Positions 1 to 10,440 of a DNA stretch of 64,000 bases are shown one piece after another. The DNA lies in the NCBI RefSeq assembly GCF_047495875.1, contig NC_092460.1, forward strand, positions 36,556,054 to 36,620,053. The letters run 5' to 3'. A program made the position numbers and the translations under genes. Source of the stretch: Pithys albifrons albifrons. Taxonomy: Eukaryota > Chordata > Aves > Passeriformes > Thamnophilidae. How positions within the stretch are numbered: position 1 is the stretch's first letter; every line of letters begins with the position of its first letter. The notes beneath the pieces are model-generated. The model was not told the origin of the DNA, searched no databases, and saw only the letters and a list, made by a program, of their open reading frames with translations.

Positions 1-3000
1 AATTTCTTTGGTCTGTTCCATAACCTAAGTACTAATTCTGCACTGGTATGGGTATACATTCCAGAGAAGAGGACACACCCACCAGTAGTGGAAACATAAG
101 ACTGAGAGTAAGACTTGGACACTTTTCTTGGGACTAATACAGAACATCTTTCATGACCTTGGCCAGAAAACTTTTTGTGCCCCAGATTCTATATCAATAA
201 AAAAGAATAATGTTACTTCCTCGCCTTCAAAAGGCTGTCTGTCAAGTTTAATTAATTAATATTTATAAACGTCTTAAAGATCCTTATCTGCAGACGAGCA
301 TAGCAAGACCATTTGTCATTATTGCATTAATTTCACTTTAATTCTTCATTTTTATCACATGTATTTCTTTTAAAGTACACATTGTTTCTTCCTGTTTCCA
401 GAACTATAATAATTTAAATTTAAAATCCCACCATTTTCTCTGTAGCAGCTTTGGACCTCTTATAGCCCTATTTTTATTTCCATATCCTAACTGTAGGTTG
501 TAAAAATTCCAAGGATCCAAACCTGACACTTTGTTCTGAAGCATCGCCCATATGCCACAGTTGTAGAACAAATGTTAAAAATGGTAAAATTGTAACAACT
601 GATGTTTTTTCAGAGGTGAATACAGCCAAATTTATACCAGCTACATTCAGAATGGTGACCAAATGCTATCAGAGATTTCACCAAGAGCTCCATTTCTAAC
701 TCCATGAAAGCTGGTAGCTGCTTTGCAAGTGACTTCTATGAGGTCTAGGAAGTGAGAGAGCCAATTATGTCTGCTCCTTAATATCCCTATTATTTTCAGT
801 TATTTTTACATTATTACATGATCCTATTTAGCGTTTCATAGCATTCATATTCTTTTTCATTTTCAGGTGGGAAGAAATGCAAGATGTACATTTCTAGGGA
901 AGTAATAAAAAATTAGGAAAGTAACAGTCTGAACACAACAAAGCTAGTCACAGCTCTGAACTCACCTTGTCCTACAGTGTATTCTTTTTTAACACTGTAG
1001 TCATTTAAAAATCAAACATCCCTAAAGAACCATAAAATGTACAGCTGCTAATAAGTATAGCACATTACAATTACGCTCTTTAAAAAAAAGCCAAATTGAC
1101 CTTTTTCATCATGTTGCATGGAAAATTAAAATACCAGGCAAGTAATAACCACTGCTTAAACCATATAATAATGCAAAGTAATAATAGTTTCTAATGCTAT
1201 TTAAAGTCCTATATCAATTTTGTCTTGCTACAGAACTAAGAAGCTGTATTCTGAGCAAGGCAGGCAGAGGCTCCCATAGCACCCATTTAAGAAAGACACA
1301 CGCACTCTCTTAGGTTTCTTTTCCTTCACATGCCGTTTTTTCCAAACCACGGTTCTAGTATCATTATTAAGGCACCTAATATAATTCTGTTGTTCGCTTC
1401 ATTTATTACATGCCATAATGGGGCTGCATATCTTTAGTGTTGGTTATGCACAATTAGCACTTAGTTATTGTCTTGTCACTTCAGCCCATACAAGACAAAC
1501 TTCTTTAATGTAAGAAGTCAGCTAATCTTCATCAGTCAAGCAAAGCCGACAATGTTTGTTAGTCAGAGTGCAAAAGATTTTCATCATAGTTAGCACTCGT
1601 GGATCTGAGGAAGTGAAATTTCTTTTTCTCCACCCTCCCGAAAAAAGCACAGCTGTTGTGATTATTTTTAATACTCCTCTTTTACAATTACAATTGTGAA
1701 CTAATGTGCAATTTCACTTCACAGCTAATACACATTGTACTGTGCCTTGGGGCCACTGACCCCCTGGAAAAGTGCTGTTAGGTTCTTCTGAAATGGAGCT
1801 TTAGTGGGATATTTTAATAGTTCTTAGCCTCATTATTCCTGAGCTTTCAATCTAATCTTTTATTTGATTTTTACTTTGTATGTAGTTTCGGAAAAGTGTT
1901 GCTGAAATAATCTTACAGGTGTCTTGGACTAAGAACAAAAGCATCAATTTACCTGAAATACAGTCTAGTTCATTTAGTGAAAACAGGGCATGGTTCCAGA
2001 AGTTTCACAGAACTTCAGAAATTCTCAAAAGTGACCCTAATCCTGATTATATTGCAATAGCTATCATGGAGCCTAATAAAGCTGACTACCTGTAGGGTAT
2101 CTTTCTTCCTCACACTTTGGAGCTAGCAGCACTCTGAAGAATTAATTTCCTTGGTTTTTTTATAATAAATCCTATTTTGTGGGTGCTCCAACATAGCTCT
2201 TCTGTGGTTCCTGTGGTAAAGTATCCCACTGACTACATTCTCTCATTAATAAATATCTTCAAATCTTTTGTTTCTCATTACTTGTGTAACAATAAAACCC
2301 TGAAATGCTAGACACCTGACACATCACTCATTTTGGAGTTTTTTACATCTACTGTGAAACTTTTTTAAACTGAATAATCTTGTCAGTCACCATATCATGA
2401 ATAATTTCTGTTGTCCTTCTTAGGATCCTTTTTTCTTCTTCTGGTTAAGCTAATCAAAATCAAACAGCAGATTCTGAGTAAGGATGAGTTCACAAGTTAG
2501 CAGTTTAACTTTCTTTCTTTATTGAATGCCCCTTTCTATGCAAAATAATGTTATTGAGAGTTTTTAGATTTACTCTTTCCTTTCACTCCAGTCACCAATT
2601 CCACTAATATGGAATTTATTTACGGAAGAGAACATTTTTATTTACTAACACATCAGCAATATCCAAAAATCATCAATGGATGTAGCAAGGCTTACCAGCT
2701 GTTGCAAGACCTGGATGTTTATCCTTATTCCCCAGTTTCACTCTCTCTTCCCCCATTAAATCTTAAGTCTTCTGGGTCATTCTCTGCAGTAGTTCTGCAA
2801 AGTATATAATGCTCTTTGTTTGGTTCCACATTTCACTTTCAATTATCAACTACCATTTAGGTTTTTCCATAAAGGAACATATGCAATGTACTCGAGTAAA
2901 ATTGTTTCTTCATCTTTCATTACTTTGTCTTTGCAAATACTGAATTTCTTCTGACGCTCTGTGCCTGGTTGCTCCTTCCAGTCCTTTCTGCCATCCACAC

Positions 3001-3362
3001 TAGCTAATAATTATATTAACAAACATCCCACTGATGCTTGGGGCAACACCTTCTTCAGGCTTGCTATTGCATGACCTTCACATTCCTATCCTTTAAATAG
3101 TTGATCCTGGCCCAGTGAGAGAGATGCCTTCCTCTTTTTGCCTAGCATTTCTTTGAAAGATTTGGTGACCTTTCTGCTTTTATGTACAACTTCACTTGTC
3201 TGCTTTAGGAGTTTTGAGTATCTACAACTTACCATCGAGCACAAGTCTAAGTATACATGGTAATTAGACCCCCTTGGGTTTGGGGGACTTTTATTCAGGT
3301 CATTAACTCCAGCTCTGAACTAAGTCATAACATACCTATCCCCTTGTATTGGCCTCCTGAAT

Positions 3363-3367
3363 GTGGC
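3363..3367. repeat. Target-site duplication, left copy (GTGGC)
   Basis: GTGGC abuts the TG end of the solo LTR and is repeated exactly at 4248-4252 after the CA end. A 5-bp duplication equals that of the 20-kb provirus (ATTAG), which supports one integrase type for both. Confidence 0.9.
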
Positions 3368-3513
3368 TGTCTTAGTTTGAGGGGAAAAAAACAAAATGTT
3401 TACCTACAAGCGTAGGAGGGGATTCCTCCACAACAATCGTGTCACTCTTTATCAAATTTAAGAAAAAGAACTTTAATGAGAAAATGGATATAACAAGGAT
3501 AACTGTTCTTAAC

Positions 3514-3579
<66 letters not shown>

Positions 3580-4247
3580 GTATATATATAACATATATGC
3601 AGGTATAGATACAACTGTAAACAGACCAGAGCGAACTGCTTCCCCAACACCACAAGAAAAAAAAGAAAACAACAACTCCCAAACCGGCAGGTTTCCTCCT
3701 GGAAAAAAAGTTATACTTATGGGCAGTTTCAGTGTCACACCCCGACTGGCTGCAGGGTGAGCTCCCAGTCCCTCTCCAGCGAGACAGAGACGAGCAGTGA
3801 GCACTCAGATGAACTCTGTCTCTCCCTCTGTGTCCCTTGTCCCAAACGAAGAAGGAAAACTGGGAGAACCGCAGCGTGTCTTAGAAAGCAGCTGTAACTT
3901 CTCTCTCCCGGGTCGCTGCTGCGGCGGGAAGACCTGAACGGCAACCGGGGCCCCAGTGCTGAAAAACCAGGAGAAGCAGCAGTGGCAAGAAGAAACTAGC
4001 TTACTCCACAGAAGCAGCGAGGAGCAGGAGAGAAAGGTTTCTCTCTGACAGCCCGCACACGCAGCTCCAATCTCCCCCAGAGCTGTGTGATGTCCCCGAG
4101 AACAAAAGAGACAGTCCAAGCCCATTTCCCACCACACCTTTCCCCCGTCTCCACTACCCAAAACAATCAAGAAGGAATTGGTAGTAGTTATCTACTTCTT
4201 TTGTTAACTAATGGCATGGGGAGAGAATTTACATCAAAACTACAACA
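3368..4247 (-). mobile_element. Solo LTR of an ERVL-type family, 5-bp TSD
   Basis: An 880-bp LTR without internal retroviral sequence. It begins TGTCTTAGTTTGAGG and ends CTACAACA on the + strand (TG...CA ends), and is flanked by a perfect 5-bp duplication GTGGC at 3363-3367 and 4248-4252. It is clearly related along most of its length to the two LTRs of the provirus at 20108-26494, sharing the opening block, the TTTATCAAATTTAAGAAAA block, the CCCCAACACCA block, the CTTCTTTTGTTAAC block and the terminal GAGAGAATTTACAT block. It is longer and more diverged, so it is an older or sister subfamily. By comparison with the provirus the viral sense is the minus strand, antisense to LMO3. Solo LTRs form by recombination between proviral LTRs. 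Several overlapping frames inside it are not genes. Confidence 0.93.
3518..3590. repeat. (CA)n(TA)n microsatellite inside the solo LTR
   Basis: About 22 CA units (to 3562) run into about 14 TA units, interrupted once by TG at 3580-3581. The same position in the two proviral LTRs holds only a short TA run of 19 or 21 bp, so this array grew from a seed carried by the LTR family. Confidence 0.95.
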
Positions 4248-4252
4248 GTGGC
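4248..4252. repeat. Target-site duplication, right copy (GTGGC)
   Basis: Exact repeat of 3363-3367 directly after the CTACAACA end of the solo LTR. Confidence 0.9.
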
Positions 4253-7200
4253 ATTTTTAGAGTGAGGAGGAAAAGGTATTGTTTCACATACTGTATTCCA
4301 AGAGGAGAGACTGTAGACACAGACAGTCTGGAAGAGACCTCCTCAGCCACCAAGCCTAGTCCCCTGGTGTCAAATAGGCACTGTCTCCTACTTTCCCTTT
4401 CATAAAGCTATTCAGCTCTAGGATCTAATTGCTCCAGCCAGCCAGTTTTGGAGATATTTCCTGCACTTTTTTCTTTATATCAATGCTTAAAGCTGTAGCA
4501 ATTTTGTGAATATTAAGCTCTGTCCTTAGCCTAAAGGTTTTAGCATCCTTTTATCTCTCATGTCTCTGTCCAGCTTGCTCCTAATTTGAAGTTTTTCCAT
4601 CACCTAAATGCCCGCAGAGCTTAGTGACAGTCATCTTAATGGTGTGAGTGTTCCCCTTTCTTCTCTGTAAACATATTAAACTTCTCCACCTCACGTTGAC
4701 AGTAGCCTCAATATATTTAATTCCTGCAGAAAATTTATGGGGGAAAAAAGAAAAAAAAGGAAACCACTGGAAAAATAAACTTGTAAACAGACACTGCCAT
4801 TCACACTTTGTCAGGTTCCATGTGTGTGACTAGCGAAATGGAGTGGAAAATCTTGCAAGTGGGCTCAGCTGTATCTTTGCTTGACACTTTTGACTACAAC
4901 AATGATGTCAGTCTGCCTTCGGCTTTCCCACTTTCTAGAGTTTATGTGTCCTTCTTTCACTCTCTGTCGGCATCTTTAGCAGCTTGTTCCATATTTCTGA
5001 GATATTTTCTCTCTGCCGTTTGAAGTCAGCTCAGGGTATGGTTTAAAACCCCCATCTGCTATCACTGAGAGGTATTTAAATCAACTGTTCTACCCTTCTC
5101 TCTGAAATAGCCTTTATTTTAATGGGAACTGGACTGAAAATTGTTGCACACTCATTCAAGTCGCTGTCCTGATGTAGCTGTAAACACTTACCTCTAGTAT
5201 AAACTGTAAAATGCCCACACAATGCTGCCTTTGTTCTCTGTCAAGTGGCAGGGGAGGAGTGCAATGCCAGGGACATCCTTGTATCAAACACCAATATTAG
5301 ATTTTTTCATAAGTGGTCATTTTAGAAATTCTGCAGACCTGAATACTGCTTATTTTCATTGAGTGTCTCTAAATTTAGAATAAAAATTAATACATTGTCC
5401 ATACCTGCTATTTAAAACACAGTAAATGAAAAACACACCAAGCTGAGGTTTGTAATTCCAAGTTAAACTGCCATTCTGTGTGTATTTACACTACATCATT
5501 CTGGTGAGAATGTACAAACCCAGGCACAGCTCCCATTTTCCAGCCTTTGAAATGGACATTTTGACAGAGCCCCAGAATTAGTAAACCACAGATGTGGACT
5601 GATTAGCTGTGATGTTAAAGGGTGGCTTTGTTCTCTTAGTGATGCATATAGATTAGTGTTAGTGTGCTATACTGGAAATGCAAAGAAGCTTTAAAAAAGA
5701 AAAAAAAAGAGAAAAGGGGAAAAGCAGAGGACAAGTTACATCACTGATTGCACAAAGCAGAGGGGAAGGATGTGGGTGTGGTAAGTCTGAGCTTCCTTTA
5801 TCTTCGAGGAAATCAACTTAATGCTTCCAGATTTTGTTTCTTTCTACAACAAAGATCTGTCTTTACCAGAGGTGGCATACACAGAGCCACCTTTGTTCAC
5901 AGTAGTATTTCTCGCTTTCTTAAGAAGTCTTTGGTACCTTGACACACATCCTGTACATCAGAAAATATGATAGACAGCAGTGACATCTCCTTAAATATCT
6001 GTTCTGAACAAGGAAAGAGCTATATCTCAGAATGGAAGTTTTATACTTCTTGTGATTAGTCTAGGCATACCTTCCCCTTCCAAACAAGGTGATAACAGAG
6101 GTCATTTTGTAATATAAATGGCCTTCCTTTTACCATTGTAAAATATGACAGGAGTTCTAGGATGTAGGTTAATTATAATGGTCATTCTACTAATGTCACA
6201 GTCATGTCAAAAGTACTATTATCAATTTATGGTGGTAAGTCCAATCTGGCATGTTAATTCAGCCTATTGTATATTCTTTGCTGTTCATCTTGCATGCCTA
6301 TTAAAAAAATGGGTGAAGGTTTTAGGGAAGACTACCATCTGCCTGCTAGAAGAGTAATAGTCTTGCCTAATTATATACTCCTAACACAGTGGCATCTTAA
6401 TATGCTCCTTGACTCCATTTGATATACATGCCCAAATTGTGCCCTGATTTACATACTGTGCCAATTCCATAAAAAACCTCCATCCTTAGTGGAACAGTAG
6501 GCTCAAATTTACCCTTCCATTTAAAACTAGGCCAGGTTTAAATTGTGGAGTGAGCAAAACCAATCTGCAGTAGTTACAGCTCTAGCTCTTTCACTTCAGA
6601 AGAGGCTAAATCTGTTTTTGAGAGTCAAATAAGGTTGAAAGTGTGAATGGACAGAATTTGTCATATTTCATCTTCCTACTTGCCTTGCCTCATTGTGCCT
6701 GGCATCTAGCATGCCATGATTATAAGTTTTTCACCTGGTGCCTACCTCATTGTCACCTAATGAGTGCACGATTCACACATTTAATGCCCAGAGGCCGACA
6801 CAAGCCTCACTGTCAGTCTTTGCCAAATATGTTTCAGTTGCTGAACTTGAACCATATGAAAACAGTTGCAGAATTTGGACCAAAAGTGTTGCAAGTAACA
6901 GGTTTCCCCCAAGGCACAAAGGATCATCCAGATGAACCTAGAGGATGTCTTACCATGCAGACAGACCCCCTCCGTACAGGTTATCACACAGTCAAGCGTG
7001 TCTAGACAGACCACTGACAGGCTCTCCACAAGACAGCTGTACAGTTGGAAGGTAAATGATTTGTGGAACTGTGTATGTTTAAAGCCACTCATGCATAAAG
7101 CTGTCAAATGCCATGTAGACATTGGTAGAGCATTTCTGGCTCAACATTAACATGGCAAAAGCAAAAGGCATGGACACTTTTTATTGGGAAAAGATACCTG

Positions 7201-9810
7201 ACACCCCCATGTACCTGATGCAGTTTAATTCCAACTGTGTCACTTCTTTGAGAGCTGAGAAACAAAACCCTTCAGCCAGGATATTGATGCAAGCAATATT
7301 GCAAGAAGTCACATGTGTAAGCAGTGTGCCATACAAGTGAACTGCACTTAAGCAGCATATTTTTCATTTACTAAATATTTTAAACAAGTTAGTCTGCCAA
7401 GCTCTGTGTTATGCTGGAACACAAAGGAATACATAGCTGAATAATGTTCACAGTTCAGTTAGTGTTTTCTGCTGGTTGCAGAGTCTCCCACTGGTGCCTG
7501 ACCTGGCAGGAGGCACACCTGCCATGCAGTAACCCGCCGATGTGGTGGGCACTGCTGGCCAGACATGTCCCACTCAGTCCCCATCGTTAATCGCTGAGCA
7601 AACTGTAAGGGAGTGACTGACTTGTCACAATACAGTAACTTCTCCTGCTTTTAGTCCATATTAATTAATCCATATGTTTATTTAAGAGAAACTAAGAAGG
7701 ACTGGCTTTTTTAAATTCTTGTTAACTGTGACTTGTTAGGGAAAAATAAGTTTACATATTGGCACTAGTTAAAACTCTTTTACCTAATCTTGTAAGATGT
7801 ACAAAAGAATTTTTGTCAGCATTGCTGTCAATGGACAAAATTACCAAATATGGAAAAAATGCCAAAGAACAACTTTTCTGCGTGAATTCTACATTTCAAC
7901 ATAGCTATTCAAAATCATTTGTGTTGTTAGTAGCCTAGTATACCAGGATTGGGGTGGGAAGAATAACAGGAACCCCTAAATTGTGTAAAAGAGTCTTGGC
8001 CATAAATAACTTAAAGATTTTGGCATCATTCCCTAATCTTATTTTCAATCATCATCATCATCAGGCAGTAATCCTACACACACAAAAAAAGTCCACAAAT
8101 AAACAAACCAATTTTCCTTTAAGAGCAGAGCTAATTCTTTTCAATCCACTTTTTTATTACACTATTTTCCCTCTATCTATTTAGCTAGCATAAGGATAAA
8201 TTTCCAAAGCTACCCAGTTGGAAAATAAATGGGTTCACTGTTTGTCTAGCATTCCAATCTTCACAAATGTAAATCAGTCCAACTGCTACTCATTTAAACC
8301 TCCAACTTCACAAAACATTAAAGGACTGCTTTCCATACACAATTTAATCTGTGACAATTCACCAAGATTTCTGCTTGAACATCATTGGAAATTGACTATC
8401 TGATAAAGACAGACCACTATCAGAGGTCAGATGGGGCAGCCTGTGTCATTTGCGGAGTTTTACTGGGTCAACTACAGCAGGCACCACTATTTGAAGGTTA
8501 AATTGTTACAATTAAATACATATACAGCTATTTCCATAGCTACTTTGCTGTTAAATCTAGCGTAAACAACACAAGCATTTATATCTGACCCTAATTGTGT
8601 CCAAGATGTCACCATTTGGAAATTATACAAAAAAGGACATTATAATCTGTTACACATTAAACAATACTTTATGTAGTGAGATCCATAATTAGCTGGTAGA
8701 AGCTGGTTTCATTTATTCACATCAGTGTTAAGGGGTTCATTTAGGTTACTTGCTTTCATTTTAATTGGAATAATGTGAGCAGCGCCTCCCAATATATTTT
8801 ATAGCTGGAGAGTTCACTATAAACAAAGGCATGTAACCCTGCCAAGGCAGTCACTAGGGAAACTTCTTCTCTGTGTTGGCCCTATTCACTTGTTTCCTAA
8901 GTATCCTCAAGAAGACTGCCTTTGTCGAGGGGAAGGGTTGAGGGGGCGTCAGGGAAGAGCCGCCTTCAATTCAAGCATGCTGCTTAGCTGGGAAATCCTA
9001 CTTTACTCGATGTTTGAAGCCAGCCAGCCAGGAGCATTAACATTACGTGATTTTCCTAGTCATCAGAGAAAATCAAATGAAATCTCTCAGAAGCTTTTTG
9101 TAGCAATCAGATCATTCTGATGCACATAATAGTATAACAAGGTAGGTATACTGATACCACAAGAGAGAGAGTAGTTAGCCAAGTAACTAAATTTATCATC
9201 AACTCCTACAGGAAAAAAAGGAAAAGGTTTCTTTGCATGCCTGTCTGCCTCTAGTTTGTACCACGATATATGTAAAGTTTTGTGTATGCTAGAAAGGGTT
9301 CTAGTGAAATATCTGACTAGAATATAACAAGCAATTCTCACCAGCACACCTGCACAAGAAAAATATAATGTATCTCAGACAAGCTTTCTGCTGCATATGG
9401 TCACTTTGTTTTCTTTGTTTTTCTTCTGACTTCCATGAAAGCAGGACATTTACTTTGCACTCAGTAGCGTGGGATATTTATTGTGTTTTATCTATATGCA
9501 AGTGACCTGATCCAAGACTCCCACAGTCTTTGGTGGGCTTTGAATGCAGCCTTTGGCTGGGGGAAGCGAAAGCACTTGAATGCAATAGATTTTGTTGAAA
9601 GCACAGGACTAATTCTGGTACCAGAGCAGTTCGTCTGCTGGGCTTTCACACATGTGCACACGTGTCTGTGTGCAGTGTACAGACAGCAGAGGTGTGAGCT
9701 GTGCGGTCAGTGCATCGATATCATGAACACTTGCTGTGCAGTCTTTATGTGAAAGATCATATCACATCATTCATCCTCAAACTATCTCTTTTGTCTCTTT
9801 ATTACTGTAA

Positions 9811-9816
9811 TTTCAG
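9811..9816 (+). promoter_or_regulatory. LMO3: Splice acceptor of LMO3 terminal exon
   Basis: TTTCAG preceded by a pyrimidine-rich stretch (CTCTTTTGTCTCTTTATTACTG region). The exon resumes with one base completing an arginine codon, so the intron is phase 2, fitting the expected Arg-Phe-Cys junction of LMO proteins. Confidence 0.9.
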
Positions 9817-9922
9817 ATTTTGCGTTGGAGACAAATTTTTCCTGAAGAACAACATGATTCTGTGCCAGACAGACTATGAGGAGGGTTTAATGAAAGAAGG
9901 TTATGCACCCCAGGTTCGCTGA
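9817..9922 (+). CDS. LMO3: LMO3 terminal coding exon (C-terminal end of second LIM domain)
   Basis: This exon encodes the last 34 residues of LIM domain only 3, plus one base of a split arginine codon. Seen directly: a splice acceptor at 9811-9816, then a frame reading FCVGDKFFLKNNMILCQTDY, an acidic EEG stretch and the end GYAPQVR, with a TGA stop at 9920-9922. The GYAPQVR tail separates LMO3 from LMO1 and LMO2, whose C-termini differ. The C-x2-D of ILCQTDY supplies the last two zinc ligands of the second zinc finger of LIM2; the other ligands lie in the preceding exon, outside the window. LMO3 is a small nuclear adaptor of two LIM domains that binds no DNA itself and bridges partners such as LDB1 and bHLH factors, mainly in developing neural tissue (family knowledge). 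The gene runs left to right and is partial here. The open frame upstream of 9817 is intron and should not be translated. Confidence 0.95.
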
Positions 9923-10440
9923 TCGGATGCCACATCATTAAGAATAAAAAGCACTATGTTCTTTTATCTTTTTTGCTCAACATGTATATAAGAAATGACA
10001 CAGGAACCTACTGAATAGCATAGATATAGGGAGACAGAATGGTTGCGTGACATAAAAGGTGGACTGCATCTGTATGTAGTGAAAATTGCTCCAGTTCAGA
10101 GTTGAATGTTAATTAAAAAGGTACTGTAAATACAGCTGGATTCTTTTTGCTTGCTCTTGGGGGTTTTGGTTTGTTTGGGGTTTTTGGTTTCTTTTTGTGT
10201 CACTTGGCATGAGATGTTTATTTTGGACTATTGTACATAATGTATTGTAATATTTGAAGCACAAATGTAATACAGTTTTATTGTGTTACCATTTGTGTTC
10301 CTGTTTGCTTCTTTGTATTGTTGCATTTAGTACAATCAGTGTCTAAACTTACTGTATATTTATGCTTTCTGTAACTACCAGCTATTTTAAATGAGCTGTA
10401 TCTTTCTAGTAAAAAGCATTAAAGAGCAAATCCCAATCAT
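9923..10440 (+). other. LMO3: LMO3 3' UTR (minimum extent)
   Basis: Begins directly after the TGA. An AATAAA at 9943-9948 would give an implausibly short UTR. The stronger candidate is ATTAAA at 10418-10423 in a GTAAAAAGCATTAAAGAGC context, about 500 bp past the stop. A further AATAAA at 10826-10831 sits in a TA-rich run and could support a longer isoform. The T- and TTG-rich sequence at 10141-10320 looks like a typical vertebrate 3' UTR. Real ends need transcript data. Confidence 0.6.
10418..10423 (+). terminator. Candidate polyadenylation signal ATTAAA for LMO3
   Basis: ATTAAA is the commonest AATAAA variant and lies about 500 bp downstream of the LMO3 stop. Alternatives are AATAAA at 9943-9948 and 10826-10831. 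Position alone supports it; no transcript evidence is available. Confidence 0.45.

Larger units (their letters stand above)
1..9816 (+). other. LMO3: Last intron of LMO3 (3' portion), no other gene seen
   Basis: This is inferred to be intronic because the LMO3 terminal coding exon starts at 9817 behind a clean splice acceptor, and no upstream LIM exon was recognised between 1 and 9816; the preceding exon therefore lies left of the window. The stretch is AT-rich and has no convincing coding frame; the longest frames (for example at 6643-7005) show no recognisable domain. It holds a solo LTR at 3368-4247, a short ATC trinucleotide run near 8049-8064, and several motif-rich blocks (about 1440-1640, 5460-5680 and 8700-8870) that could be regulatory. 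Alternative: part of it could contain an alternative exon I cannot recognise. Confidence 0.75.

Noticed and set aside
3442..4170. 120- and 121-codon frames at 3442-4170
   Set aside because: Inside the solo LTR; one is largely translation of the CA/TA microsatellite.
6643..7005. 120-codon frame as a possible gene
   Set aside because: No domain, no splice or promoter context, and an overlapping frame of similar length on the other strand.
9701..9816. Open frame continuing upstream of the LMO3 terminal exon
   Set aside because: It crosses a good splice acceptor and its residues do not resemble a LIM domain; this part is intron.
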